A DNA stretch of 39,579 bases from Victivallis vadensis (GCA_945883775.1 CAMCYG010000007.1:1-39579); one strand, 5' to 3'. Positions 1-8,149 are shown, counted from the stretch's first letter. Numbers and translations are program-made. Notes: generated from the sequence alone by a model not told the origin.

Positions 1-414
1 AACTTACGAAACAAAGGATACAAAGTGGTTGAAAGACATCTAGCCGACAAAGAAGGCACGATCGTACTGATTGTCAACCCTCTGGAAAGCAAGTCAGATG
101 ATTACAAAGACGGCATCTCGGAGCTGTGGATTCGCACCTCGACCGGCGAGTACAGAAAAATCGCAGCAACCTGGCATTATCAGGCAGCCGAAGCGGGTGA
201 GATTATATACTGGATGCTGGATACGCGGCAATTCATGGCTTACAGCCTAGTCAGCGGACAAACCAGAAACTTGCCGGATTATAGAGCACAGTCGTTGCCG
301 GATATCGACAAAGGCGTCACCTTGTCAAGCAACCGCAGCACACTGGAATATGGAAAAAAAGTCAACGACAAGTGGGAATACACACCCTTAAACATACCCA
401 TCTCCGGTTTGTAA
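1..414 (+). CDS. Hypothetical protein, 5'-truncated by the window edge
   Basis: The frame is open from base 1 to a TAA stop. The ORF track starts at an internal GTG (base 25), but the upstream codons are also open with no stop, so the real start probably lies outside the window. The visible 137 residues are soluble-looking and mixed alpha/beta in character, with an aromatic-rich stretch (WMLDTRQFMAY), no membrane segment and no motif I recognise. It is convergent with the membrane protein that follows. I assign no function. Confidence 0.5.
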   Translation, partial: NLRNKGYKVVERHLADKEGTIVLIVNPLESKSDDYKDGISELWIRTSTGEYRKIAATWHYQAAEAGEIIYWMLDTRQFMAYSLVSGQTRNLPDYRAQSLPDIDKGVTLSSNRSTLEYGKKVNDKWEYTPLNIPISGL

Positions 415-483
415 ACTAGCTTAAGCATAGCTCATCCGTCACATAAGCACAAAGAGACTACGGCATGGGGACGAGACGGATTC

Positions 484-1977
484 TTATTTGCCAGCACTTG
501 GCCCGTTTTTACCCTGAGGAAGACGCCCAGCCCATAACCCTGTCCCAATATAGGCCCACTCAAGAATGGGAAGATCTGGCTGACCTTCTAAGAAAATGAC
601 CAGCCGGTCATTAACCTGCATTCGCTCTACCCACGGCCGCACTGTAGTCACATTATAGCCTTCACGTAGAATACGGACAAACACAGGAAAATCCTCGTCC
701 CTCATTATAGCCGGCTCACGCCCCACTGCGTATCTCCACGATTCATTAGGATAACGGTAAAACAGGAGATTGAAAGCATACACGCTCCCAGAATAGATAA
801 TCCCATCCTTACCCGGCAATCCTTTCGCCAACGATGAATCCGTCTCTACTGTCCCGACTGAAGCCAGAAGCCGTATTCTTTCCGTCCAGCGATGACGTGA
901 GTCAACCGCACAGGCAAGCACAAGAACAACGCCCAATCCGGCCACAAGCGGAAGCCTTAACCACCCCGCAGGAATTCTTTTAGCAAACTCCCCATCAAAC
1001 AGGCGAGCGAGCCAAAACAGCATTGCAGGCATGCCCCAATCCAGCCACAATCTGGACACGGAGAGCCCCATTAAGAGACCAGCTATCATCAATACAGCCG
1101 CCGGATCGAGAAATACACGCCAGGTCCGATTCCGCATACCAAGCCAACCAAGACCAGCGACCATAATTATCGGGATTTCCGGGCTTAGACTATAAGCCTT
1201 GAATTCACCAACCATAAAGTCTCTGGGCAACATGCCAAAAGACAAACCAAAATGTCGAATATGATGTAAGATGAAAACCACGGGATGTCCTGTTAATGTA
1301 CCACCCAGAAACGTGCCGGCCATACAACAAATGCCCAGCTCTATCCCATCACGTAAACGACCTGATAAAAGAAAAGCCAAAACAGGCAGTGCAAACAAAT
1401 ACCAGCTCCCATGAATCCATGATGAAAGCGCAACGCACAAAATTGTCACAGCATAGCGCACTCTTCTGCTGATTATGACAGGCCCTGTTGTCCAAAGAGC
1501 CAGTACCAAGACAAGCACCGCGCTGGTCAGAATGAATGGTCTCCCCAACGTGATCCGTATAAGAAAGTCAGGCTCGGCAATGAATCCGACTAGTAGAGCC
1601 GACAACCAGGCTTCAGGACGCCTTACAGATGACAGGCCGGACAAAAGAAAGACTGCCATCATTCCAGCTACGGCAAACCCCACCAGCACACATGGCCCCG
1701 AACCTGTCACCGCGAACATACCCCGCAATAAGATGTCCCAACCGGGATTATGCATGTTCAGCGAAACTCCCTGCCTGAGAAGCATAATATCATCCCAGGC
1801 TTTCCCGCTAACGGCCAGTGCCGCGTTCGCCATCACATCATCCAGAGGTGTATACCCAGTAGCCATTATCAGTAAAGGAATAAGCAGCAAAGCCGCGAGA
1901 ACGATCAACAGAATGAGAAGATCGATTCGACTGCTTGCCTTAGGAGGCAAGCCGCCAGGTTGTGCAACATCATTCAT
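484..1977 (-). CDS. Polytopic membrane protein, possibly GT-C-like (497 aa)
   Basis: About ten or more hydrophobic segments run from residue 18 to about 350, followed by a soluble C-terminal domain of about 130 residues. That arrangement, with an acidic pair (LDD) after the first membrane segment, resembles GT-C type integral-membrane glycosyltransferases or O-antigen/oligosaccharyl enzymes, but I see no decisive motif. The start is supported by AAGGAAT about 8 bases upstream of the ATG. The gene is convergent with the truncated gene at the left edge and lies 70 bases downstream of the EamA transporter gene on the same strand. Function is not assigned beyond membrane protein. Confidence 0.75.
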   Translation of the reverse strand: MNDVAQPGGLPPKASSRIDLLILLIVLAALLLIPLLIMATGYTPLDDVMANAALAVSGKAWDDIMLLRQGVSLNMHNPGWDILLRGMFAVTGSGPCVLVGFAVAGMMAVFLLSGLSSVRRPEAWLSALLVGFIAEPDFLIRITLGRPFILTSAVLVLVLALWTTGPVIISRRVRYAVTILCVALSSWIHGSWYLFALPVLAFLLSGRLRDGIELGICCMAGTFLGGTLTGHPVVFILHHIRHFGLSFGMLPRDFMVGEFKAYSLSPEIPIIMVAGLGWLGMRNRTWRVFLDPAAVLMIAGLLMGLSVSRLWLDWGMPAMLFWLARLFDGEFAKRIPAGWLRLPLVAGLGVVLVLACAVDSRHRWTERIRLLASVGTVETDSSLAKGLPGKDGIIYSGSVYAFNLLFYRYPNESWRYAVGREPAIMRDEDFPVFVRILREGYNVTTVRPWVERMQVNDRLVIFLEGQPDLPILEWAYIGTGLWAGRLPQGKNGPSAGK

Positions 1978-2047
1978 TTCGGTTATTCCTTACGGCCTGT
2001 AACTTCGTTCTGCATCTTTAACCCATAATACCGCGTAGGCTTCTTCC

Positions 2048-2974
2048 TCATCCTAGCTCCCTGCGCAGGACAAGTAATACAACACCTGCTATCGCCACAA
2101 TGGCCCCGATTATCCCGCGCAATGAAGTCTTCTCGCCATGACTAAAATACACAATCGGAATCATAAACAGCGGCCCAGTGGTAATCAGGGCTGTTGCAAC
2201 TCCGGCGTCAGAATGCGTGAACGCTATCAGTGACATCCATATCCCTAAAACCGGTCCGACTATCGTTCCGGCAGTTATTATCTTGAGAGTCGTCCAGTCA
2301 GAAAAAACCCTCCTAACTCCCGTAAGATTTCCGGAAAAGGTAACGATAAAAAGTGTTACAGCCAAGGCGGCAACCACCCGGACCAGGACTGCCGGAAACG
2401 GGTCCCACCCCATCCCAGCTTTAGGATCGAGAGCCTGCCTAGTAAAAAGATAACCGACACTGAACAGCGTTGCGCCAAGCAAGCCCATCATGACGCCACG
2501 CCGGAACATTCCAGGCGGGACTTTCCATGCATCCTCCGCCGGCTTCTCAAGAATGACCCATATGACGCCTGCCATGGTCATTATCATGCCAAGTATTGCC
2601 ACACCTGATAATGCCTCGTGCGGCGGAAGAAAATATGCAAGAACTGCGGTGAACGCAGGAGAAATCGTCGCCAGCATCATCCCGATCCTCGGCCCTACAA
2701 GCTTGAGCGCATTAAAAAAACATAAATCACCCAAGCCCAGCCCTACTACGCCGCTCAAGGCAAGGAGAATGAAACCATGCCGGCTTCCGCCCAAAGGGAA
2801 TGGTGACTTATAGATCGCCCAGTGGATTGCAATAAGCATCAGCATAGCCAGTATCAGCCGAACTGCACTGGACACCTGCGAACCCACACGCCGGCCAGCA
2901 TTACTCCACGCAATAGCGCTCAAGCTCCACAATAAAGAGCAGCAAAGCGCACTGATCTCTCCCAAATAGGGCAT
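2048..2974 (-). CDS. EamA/DMT-family transporter
   Basis: The product is a roughly 308-residue inner-membrane permease with two repeats of five hydrophobic segments, the EamA duplication typical of drug/metabolite transporters. Motifs such as GEISALCCSLLWSLSAIAW at the N-terminus and GVVLLVLRR at the C-terminus fit the family. I moved the start from the ORF-track start (3064) to the ATG at 2974, because GAGGAAT sits 6 bases upstream there and because the extra 30 residues are basic and poorly conserved-looking. The substrate cannot be predicted. The gene lies between the membrane protein and the rlmM-like gene on the same strand, but a hairpin separates it from rlmM. Confidence 0.85.
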   Translation of the reverse strand: MPYLGEISALCCSLLWSLSAIAWSNAGRRVGSQVSSAVRLILAMLMLIAIHWAIYKSPFPLGGSRHGFILLALSGVVGLGLGDLCFFNALKLVGPRIGMMLATISPAFTAVLAYFLPPHEALSGVAILGMIMTMAGVIWVILEKPAEDAWKVPPGMFRRGVMMGLLGATLFSVGYLFTRQALDPKAGMGWDPFPAVLVRVVAALAVTLFIVTFSGNLTGVRRVFSDWTTLKIITAGTIVGPVLGIWMSLIAFTHSDAGVATALITTGPLFMIPIVYFSHGEKTSLRGIIGAIVAIAGVVLLVLRRELG

Positions 2975-3093
2975 CGATATATTCCTCAAATTGACTGTTG
3001 CACGGCAAAGCAACTGTACTATAATCCGCAGCCGAGTGTGCTCTTTTATTCGCAAGCGAGTCAAGAAGCGAGTCGATAAAGATGCCGAAGAAC

Positions 3094-3120
3094 GTAGGGC
3101 GTCGCAAACAACGCCCCTAC
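3094..3120. repeat. Hairpin repeat downstream of the rlmM-like gene
   Basis: GTAGGGCGT and ACGCCCCTAC form near-perfect inverted arms (one bulged base) around an 8-base loop. The hairpin lies between the 3' end of the rlmM-like gene and the 5' end of the EamA gene, both on minus. There is no clear T-run, so it is more like the dispersed TGTAG...CTACA hairpins elsewhere in the window than an intrinsic terminator. Confidence 0.5.
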
Positions 3121-3142
3121 GGTAAATCTACATTGTGCATTG

Positions 3143-4102
3143 TCAGCCGCACCTTATCCAGGTCAGTTCATTTTTGTTCGCCGTCAAGTGTACGATACGA
3201 CTTCCAGGAATTGCGGCAAAAGCGCGAGTCGTCACGTGGTCAGGAACCCCCTGCATCTTTATAGTGCAGACGAAATTCTTGCAAAGCCCTGATTCAAGCC
3301 ACTCCTGTACCCATTCAAGCAGTCTGGCCGGATAACATATGACATCCGAGAAAACCCAGTCCTGCTGCCCGAGATCCGCCGGTTTCAGTGTAAATGCGTC
3401 ATGCTTTACAAAAGTAATACCTGGTTTGTTCATAAGGCGTGGATCAAGCTCTGAGCGATCAATCGCCGTAATCTGCGCACCAAGAAAGTTCAGCACCCAA
3501 GTCCAACCTCCAGGACACGCTCCAGCGTCAACACAGCGCGAAGTAGGTCCCGGAAAACTGGCAGACAAAGAGGCATTGGTGCTTTTGAGCCAGGACACCC
3601 AAGTAAGCGCCTCATACAACTTCTGGTACGCTCTGCTAGGCGGATTCACATGATCTTCCTCAAAACGAATCTCACCGCATGGGAACGGGCTGGAGGTTAC
3701 AGCGGAAGCAAAAATGGTGTTCTCATCGATCAAACTCCATATTCCCATAGGAGAAAGCGGGACAGTATATGGGAAACGCCTGGGTTTTTCGTTGATGAAA
3801 GGTAGCTTTTCCTTTAGGAGCTCCGCTCTCCTGAACGCAGCCACCGGATAATGAGCCCAGTTTCTCTGGATCCCTCGCAGTATATCTGATGCCTCGCGGA
3901 TGGTCTGGAATTCAGCAATGAATGGCTTTTCAAGGACAGTCCTGCACCAGAACACCTGACCCAAGTTTTCTTTAGAATAGACAATGTCGCCGTAATTCGA
4001 AAGCTTACTTCCGCATAAGGCAGGATCCACAGCAATCTCATCAAATAAGTTTTTTTGGTAATCTTGAACTGGTAGCCAAGCAATACCGGGGAGCGTTTTC
4101 AT
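3143..4102 (-). CDS. rlmM: RlmM-like 23S rRNA ribose 2'-O-methyltransferase
   Basis: A C-terminal Rossmann methyltransferase domain carries DAGACPGGWTW (about residues 192-202 from my chosen start), very close to the SAM-binding motif of RlmM, which 2'-O-methylates C2498 of 23S rRNA. A candidate K-D-K-E catalytic set is visible: a Lys in SRAYQKLYEA, the Asp in FSDVICYPAR, the Lys in CTIKMQG and the Glu in NKNELTW. I chose the ATG at 4102 (319 aa) over the track start at 4246 because residues 1-48 look untranslated. Neither start has a convincing ribosome binding site. The N-terminal half is shorter than a full RlmM substrate-recognition region, so the exact target nucleotide is an inference. 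Confidence 0.7.
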   Translation of the reverse strand: MKTLPGIAWLPVQDYQKNLFDEIAVDPALCGSKLSNYGDIVYSKENLGQVFWCRTVLEKPFIAEFQTIREASDILRGIQRNWAHYPVAAFRRAELLKEKLPFINEKPRRFPYTVPLSPMGIWSLIDENTIFASAVTSSPFPCGEIRFEEDHVNPPSRAYQKLYEALTWVSWLKSTNASLSASFPGPTSRCVDAGACPGGWTWVLNFLGAQITAIDRSELDPRLMNKPGITFVKHDAFTLKPADLGQQDWVFSDVICYPARLLEWVQEWLESGLCKNFVCTIKMQGVPDHVTTRAFAAIPGSRIVHLTANKNELTWIRCG

Positions 4103-4317
4103 GCGCAAAAGGTGACAGAACAGTGCAAAAGAAACAAGCACACTTTTTCCTGGAGTCCTCACCAATGCCGGGCGTGATCTGGTAATGTCGACTGATATGA
4201 TTGCACCGGCTACTTTCGATTCCCAGGAAAAAGAGGGCCGGTTCAAAACCGGATTTACCTATCAAGCTACGGATAAACTGGTTAGCTGCTTCTTCGACTA
4301 GCGCGACCAATGTCCGC

Positions 4318-4399
4318 AACCAAATGAAGACGGCTCGGCCAGAGGCCTCGCCCTACCTCAATTCCTGAAAGGTAGGGCGAACCCTCAGGGTGAGCCGCA
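4318..4399. repeat. 82-base dispersed hairpin repeat, copy 1
   Basis: This copy begins AACCAAATGAAGACGGCT and ends GGTGAGCCGCA, directly abutting the stop codon of the ATPase gene nikO. It contains nested inverted arms: CGGCTC/GAGCCG outside and CGCCCTACC/GGTAGGGCG inside. A second copy of the same length lies at 21251-21332 in the opposite orientation and is about 90% identical by eye. Both copies sit just past the 3' end of genes, as REP/BIME-type elements do. Confidence 0.75.
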
Positions 4400-5143
4400 T
4401 CAATGCGGATGTGAATGCCGGAGAATGTGCGGTCTCTCAAGTCCATGCTCGAGCATCAGAACCTCGTCATCCAGAACATCCAGAGTGGATCCATCTGCCA
4501 CGACCTTCCCTCCATCCATTACGATAACACGTGAGCACACCTCAACAACCAGCTCGAGATCATGCGTGGCAATTATTCTTGTGTGCTCAAATGATTTGAG
4601 AAGATTAATCAGCCGCCTACGAGCGCGGGGATCCAGATTGGAAGAAGGCTCATCCATCACAAGAATATCCGGCTCAAGCGACAGCACTGTGGCTATTGCC
4701 ACCGCACGCTTCTCTCCCGCCGAAAGACGGTACGGTGGCCTTTCAGACACGTGTGCCATACCAACGCGCGCAAGAGATGACGCAACCCTGAGCTCGACCT
4801 CAGCCTGCGGCAAGCCTGCATTAAGCGGACCGAACGCCACATCCTCCGCAACCGTTGGCATAAAAAGCTGGTCATCAGGATCCTGAAAGACAATCCCGAC
4901 CGAACGCCTGATTGCTGCGGCAGTTTCAGCTGACAGTGGAACGTCCCCAACGCGCACCTCTCCGTGTGACGCAGACAGATAACCATTCAAATGCGTAAGA
5001 AGCGTGGATTTACCGGCGCCATTACATCCAATTATGCCGACGGACTCCCCATGAGTGATACGAAATGATATACCCTTGATGGCCTCTGTGCCATCTGGAT
5101 ATATGAATCCAAGATCGCGCACTTCCACAATATGATGACTCAT
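4400..5143 (-). CDS. nikO: ECF nickel transporter ATPase (CbiO/NikO family)
   Basis: This is the energising ATPase of a nickel/cobalt energy-coupling-factor transporter. Visible motifs are Walker A GCNGAGKST (about residues 39-47), the Q-loop FQDPDDQLF, the ABC signature LSAGEKRAVAIA, Walker B ILVMDEPSSNLD and the switch His in IIATHDLE. The start at 5143 (MSHHIVEV) is chosen over the track start because AAGGAAATTTT precedes it. The C-terminus is histidine-rich (HILRHSHPH), which may bind metal; this is inference. It is the last gene of the nik operon, 60 bases after nikQ, and its stop abuts a hairpin repeat. Confidence 0.92.
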   Translation of the reverse strand: MSHHIVEVRDLGFIYPDGTEAIKGISFRITHGESVGIIGCNGAGKSTLLTHLNGYLSASHGEVRVGDVPLSAETAAAIRRSVGIVFQDPDDQLFMPTVAEDVAFGPLNAGLPQAEVELRVASSLARVGMAHVSERPPYRLSAGEKRAVAIATVLSLEPDILVMDEPSSNLDPRARRRLINLLKSFEHTRIIATHDLELVVEVCSRVIVMDGGKVVADGSTLDVLDDEVLMLEHGLERPHILRHSHPH

Positions 5144-5203
5144 AAAATTTCCTTCGTAAATTTTATTACATGAATATGTCACGCAAAGCGTGCCATATTC
5201 ATA

Positions 5204-6028
5204 CTAACTACCCGGTAAAACCAGGAGGGTGTATTTTGAACAAAGCTCACCAAGCAATTCAGAAAGATTCCAATAACGGGCGACGGCAAAGAACAAGATC
5301 CATCCGAATAAAAACGCCAGATCCTGAAACCGCATGCTAGTTGGCCTCAGAATCCTGACTTGTCCGTCAAATCCCCGCGAAACCATTGCCTGGTATACAC
5401 GCTGGGCCCGATCCATTGCCCTGACAAGAAGATGACCTATAAGCGACACATATGTTCTTATTCTCATTGCGCGCTTACCAACTGACCTCAGCTCGACACT
5501 ATGCATCATCCTAAGCCCCTCATCAGCTATCACGAACAGGTAGCGATAAAGAAGCTGCAACTGCACTGAAAAAACCTTAGGCAGACCCAGTCGCTCCATG
5601 CCGGCGCACAACCTGTTGATTCCTGTACAAGCAACAAGCAGTAACGCCACGCTCACGGTGAGAGCAAAGCGAATGACAATAGAGACAAAAGACAGCCAGC
5701 CGCCTGATATGCCAATATCCCCGATATATAGCACAACCTGCCGATCCAGAAAGGGATTGAACAGCCCAACAGCCAGCGCAAAAGGCGAGGCAATCAGCAG
5801 TTTGCGCAGAAGATAACCTAGCGGCATCCCACCTGCCGCCAGCAGAACAACAGGATAAAGAAAGAACGGGATTAGTGCTGATATTTCGTACCTGGAAAAT
5901 GACATGACAGCTATAATAAAAGCTAGAGTCGTAACCGCCTTAACCCGCGCATCAAGACGATGGACTGGAGTATTCAACCGCCCCAGATCATCCATCCGCC
6001 CCACTTCAATGTATTTGTCAAAACTCAT
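5204..6028 (-). CDS. nikQ: ECF nickel transporter transmembrane protein (CbiQ/NikQ family)
   Basis: The 274-residue protein has about five hydrophobic segments and the CbiQ-family cytoplasmic region with short-side-chain and Arg motifs (RAMDRAQRVYQAMVSRGFDG), which couples to the ATPase. The N-terminus LNTPVHRLDARVKAV is typical of the family, supporting the start at 6028. It follows nikR by 83 bases and precedes nikO, matching the usual order of ECF metal-uptake operons. Nickel rather than cobalt is inferred from the co-operonic NikR. Confidence 0.9.
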   Translation of the reverse strand: MSFDKYIEVGRMDDLGRLNTPVHRLDARVKAVTTLAFIIAVMSFSRYEISALIPFFLYPVVLLAAGGMPLGYLLRKLLIASPFALAVGLFNPFLDRQVVLYIGDIGISGGWLSFVSIVIRFALTVSVALLLVACTGINRLCAGMERLGLPKVFSVQLQLLYRYLFVIADEGLRMMHSVELRSVGKRAMRIRTYVSLIGHLLVRAMDRAQRVYQAMVSRGFDGQVRILRPTSMRFQDLAFLFGWILFFAVARYWNLSELLGELCSKYTLLVLPGS

Positions 6029-6111
6029 AAACTTCAGACTACTGCTCCAAATGCGGCACGAATATCTTTTTTATACTGCGTAGTTAGTTTGGCGAAGCAA
6101 CAACCTGCGTT

Positions 6112-6540
6112 TTATTTACTGAAATCCTTACCCGTAGAAGTCACCGTCAGCTTGCCGTGTTTCACTCCCTTGGCGGAGACTATCTGATCTGCCATCGCCT
6201 GCACCTGCCCCGACTTGCCCCTGACTGCCAGTACTTCCATACAGTTATGGTGGTCGAGATGCACATGCATGGACGAAATAATCAAATCTCCGTGATCATG
6301 TTGGATGTCGGTGAGAAGAGCCTGAATCAAAGGCCTATGGTGATCGTATACCAGCGTTATCGTGCCAGCTATTTCCTGGTCTACTTTCTCCGCGTTATGA
6401 CTCACCAGCCGATCACGCACCAATTCAGAAACCGCCTGCGACCTGTTTGCATAACCCTTTTCCCTAACCATACGATCAAGCTGAACGACAAGGTCATTCG
6501 CCATAGACATACTGAACCTGCTCAATAATTGCTTTTGCAT
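6112..6540 (-). CDS. nikR: Nickel-responsive transcriptional regulator NikR
   Basis: The protein has an N-terminal ribbon-helix-helix DNA-binding domain (about residues 1-48, with YANRSQAVSELVRD) and a C-terminal ACT-like nickel-sensing domain. The four high-affinity nickel ligands of E. coli NikR (H76, H87, H89, C95) are matched with identical spacing by H81, H92, H94 and C100. Its 142 residues compare with about 133-140 for the family. The gene lies inside the uptake operon, 61 bases after nikMN, implying autoregulated repression when nickel is sufficient; a matching operator lies upstream of the operon. Confidence 0.95.
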   Translation of the reverse strand: MQKQLLSRFSMSMANDLVVQLDRMVREKGYANRSQAVSELVRDRLVSHNAEKVDQEIAGTITLVYDHHRPLIQALLTDIQHDHGDLIISSMHVHLDHHNCMEVLAVRGKSGQVQAMADQIVSAKGVKHGKLTVTSTGKDFSK

Positions 6541-6601
6541 AGTATTACCTTTCTTGCAATCTGTAATACCTTATTTACAGGAGCAGTCAATATACAAATG
6601 G

Positions 6602-7639
6602 TCAGACACCAGAACACCGTCTGAGTCCATACCCGATCAAGCCCGCCAGCACCATTGTAGCTAAACCGCCCACGAGTCCAGCGATGGAAGTGCCCGCATT
6701 GACAGCAGGCCATTTGGCTTGCTGTTGAACACCTGTCGTTTCTACAGCTTCGACCATGGACGATTCCGCAGATTTGAAGTCGTAGTCAGGCATAACAGCA
6801 GTCTTTTCCTGTATTGTCGAAAGATGCTTGTAGATACCAACATTGGGTTTTTCCAGCTCCTCTTTACCGCTAACCTTTCCCATGGCCCATTCTAAACCAT
6901 CGGGATGTGAAGATGCAAACCAGCTCAGGCCACCGCCCACAAAGGCCGCTATAATCAACAGCCTAATTACCACGCGACCCAAGCCAATAGATCCGCCATC
7001 ACCGGAAGCAGGCCATGGAATCGAGGCAGGCCGAGCCTTAGAAACAAAGGCAATCACAGCTGAAGTCACCAATCCTTCAACAATACCAATTGCCAGGTGT
7101 ATCGGCTGCATCATTAATACAAAAGTTTTAAATGGCAGATCGGATATGCCTGACATTGTTGTTTCCATTACAACGCCAAAAGCACCCATCTGCAGGCCTA
7201 GTATAGCCGCAAGCATAGCCCCGCGCCAGCCAACCCTGGCACCTCCCGCAAGCGGCTTATATATCAAAGGATATGCGATGAATGCCGGAAAAAACCCGAG
7301 GTTGAAGATATTGCACCCCAGCGCCAGTAGACCGCCGTCAGCGAAGAAGAAAGCCTGTACGGTCAAAACCGAAGCAATTACCAGGAACGATGCATATGGA
7401 CCCAAAAGAATCGCGAGAATCAGGCCTCCGCCCAAATGCCCGCTCGAGCCAGTAGCCGGAATCGCGAAGTTTATCATCTGTGCCGCAAAGATGAATGCAC
7501 CCAGAACGCCCATCAACGGGATCATTTTATCATCCAGAGTCTGCCGCACCTTGCGGGCACAGAACGCAAGCAAACCCGCGCTAGCCGCCCACATCGTCCC
7601 GCCCACCGCCGGTGAAATCAAAGCATCTGCCATGTGCAT
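6602..7639 (-). CDS. nikMN: Nickel ECF substrate-binding component, NikM-NikN fusion
   Basis: The first about 215 residues are a CbiM/NikM S-component. I moved the start to 7639 so that the protein begins MHMADALISP: in NikM/CbiM the processed N-terminal Met-His-x forms part of the metal site, and AGGAG precedes this ATG. From about residue 235 on there is a NikN-like segment with the characteristic SHPDGLEWAMGKV region, a long periplasmic loop, and a last transmembrane helix ending GYGLRRC. At about 345 residues the length fits an M-N fusion. The start codon is only 4 bases after the stop of a small exported-peptide ORF, so the two are probably translationally coupled. Confidence 0.92.
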   Translation of the reverse strand: MHMADALISPAVGGTMWAASAGLLAFCARKVRQTLDDKMIPLMGVLGAFIFAAQMINFAIPATGSSGHLGGGLILAILLGPYASFLVIASVLTVQAFFFADGGLLALGCNIFNLGFFPAFIAYPLIYKPLAGGARVGWRGAMLAAILGLQMGAFGVVMETTMSGISDLPFKTFVLMMQPIHLAIGIVEGLVTSAVIAFVSKARPASIPWPASGDGGSIGLGRVVIRLLIIAAFVGGGLSWFASSHPDGLEWAMGKVSGKEELEKPNVGIYKHLSTIQEKTAVMPDYDFKSAESSMVEAVETTGVQQQAKWPAVNAGTSIAGLVGGLATMVLAGLIGYGLRRCSGV

Positions 7640-7643
7640 AATA

Positions 7644-7781
7644 TTACTCCTGCTTCTCGCCCGCTTCGAATTCAAACTGGCCCGGCTCAACCGGATCAGC
7701 GTCATCAATTGTCAAAGGCCGACCAGCAAACGCTAAGGCTGAGATGAACACACCCACAAATATTACACAAGCATACCTCAT
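7644..7781 (-). CDS. Small ORF (45 aa): signal peptide plus remnant of an outer-membrane transporter-like N-terminus
   Basis: This ORF is too short for the track as an independent entry, but an AAGGAGT site lies 8 bases before its ATG and it encodes a clear signal peptide (MRYACVIFVGVFISALAFAG). The mature part starts RPLTIDDADPVEPGQFEFEAG, which resembles the conserved N-terminus of a family of outer-membrane transporter-like beta-barrels, then stops after EKQE. Its TAA lies in the ribosome-binding region of nikMN, so its translation may drive nikMN. It is the first cistron behind the NikR operator. It could be a degenerate remnant or a retained coupling leader; I cannot choose from the sequence. 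Confidence 0.6.
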   Translation of the reverse strand: MRYACVIFVGVFISALAFAGRPLTIDDADPVEPGQFEFEAGEKQE

Positions 7782-7797
7782 TCCGCAAACTCCTTCC

Positions 7798-7825
7798 GTG
7801 TTACTATTTATGCGGAACGTAACAA
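7798..7825. promoter_or_regulatory. NikR operator, GTGTTAC-N14-GTAACAA
   Basis: The inverted repeat matches, with one mismatch in the last base, the GTGTTAC-N(13-15)-GTAACAC operator type that I recall being described for NikR of delta-proteobacteria such as Desulfovibrio and Geobacter. It lies just downstream of the minus-strand -35 and 17 bases upstream of the first start codon of the nik operon, so bound NikR would cover the -10/+1 region. This fits nickel-dependent repression. Confidence 0.8.
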
Positions 7826-7843
7826 TTTCATAAATAATGTCAA
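7816..7843 (-). promoter_or_regulatory. nik operon promoter (TTGACA-N16-TACGTT)
   Basis: A perfect -35 TTGACA on the minus strand (7843-7838) is followed after 16 bases by a weak -10 (TACGTT) embedded in the NikR operator. It is back to back with the tRNA-Pro promoter. Confidence 0.55.
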
Positions 7844-7865
7844 TACGTATATTATGAGTCATTTC

Positions 7866-7893
7866 TTGAATAAGATCCGCATTATGGTATAAG
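7866..7893 (+). promoter_or_regulatory. tRNA-Pro promoter (TTGAAT-N16-TATAAG)
   Basis: These -35-like and -10-like hexamers have 16-base spacing, and the -10 ends 20 bases before the mature tRNA 5' end, a usual distance for a short 5' leader removed by RNase P. Confidence 0.6.
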
Positions 7894-7913
7894 GAAACCC
7901 GCTTAATGGTCAT

Positions 7914-7990
7914 CGGGGTGTAGTTCAGACTGGTAGAACGCTTGGTTTGGGACCAAGAGGCCGTGGGTTCAAATCCCACCGCCCCGACCA
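7914..7990 (+). tRNA. tRNA-Pro (anticodon TGG), CCA encoded
   Basis: A complete cloverleaf can be drawn. The acceptor arms CGGGGTG/CGCCCCG pair over 7 bp, the anticodon stem CTTGG/CCAAG encloses loop TTTGGGA (anticodon TGG), and the T-arm GTGGG-TTCAAAT-CCCAC is perfect. A genomic CCA follows the discriminator base. Confidence 0.97.
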
Positions 7991-8098
7991 GTCTTCGTTC
8001 GGAGCGCAGCGTAGAACGAAGACTGCCGCGCCGTAACTTCAGTTTCTGAAGTGAAGGCGGGCTACACTAACGCTCCGAACTACGACTCGGCACGCCAG
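7990..8098. repeat. Structured repeat-like element directly 3' of tRNA-Pro
   Basis: Starting at the last base of the tRNA CCA, AGTCTTCGTTC and GAACGAAGACT form a perfect 11-bp hairpin. It is followed by a second hairpin built on ACTTCAG-TTT-CTGAAGT with flanking GCC/GGC arms, then a GC-rich tail. There is no T-run, so an ordinary intrinsic terminator is unlikely. It could serve as a 3'-end processing or termination structure of the tRNA transcript, or be a dispersed tRNA-linked repeat. No gene is visible between here and focA. Confidence 0.5.
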
Positions 8099-8149
8099 TA
8101 TGAAGAAATATTTCAAGCCAATTCTCGACCTTGCGTTTCCGGCGTTGAT

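Noticed and set aside
1475-2002. 175-residue plus-strand ORF
   Set aside because: It is fully antisense to the membrane protein at 484-1977 and lacks plausible protein character.
6843-7736. 297-residue plus-strand ORF opposite nikMN
   Set aside because: It is the antisense shadow of the well-supported nikMN gene; the composition is Pro/Ile/Ala-rich without any domain.
7782-7913. Cobalamin or nickel/cobalt riboswitch upstream of the nik operon
   Set aside because: The space before the first cistron is too short for such an RNA, and a NikR operator explains regulation.
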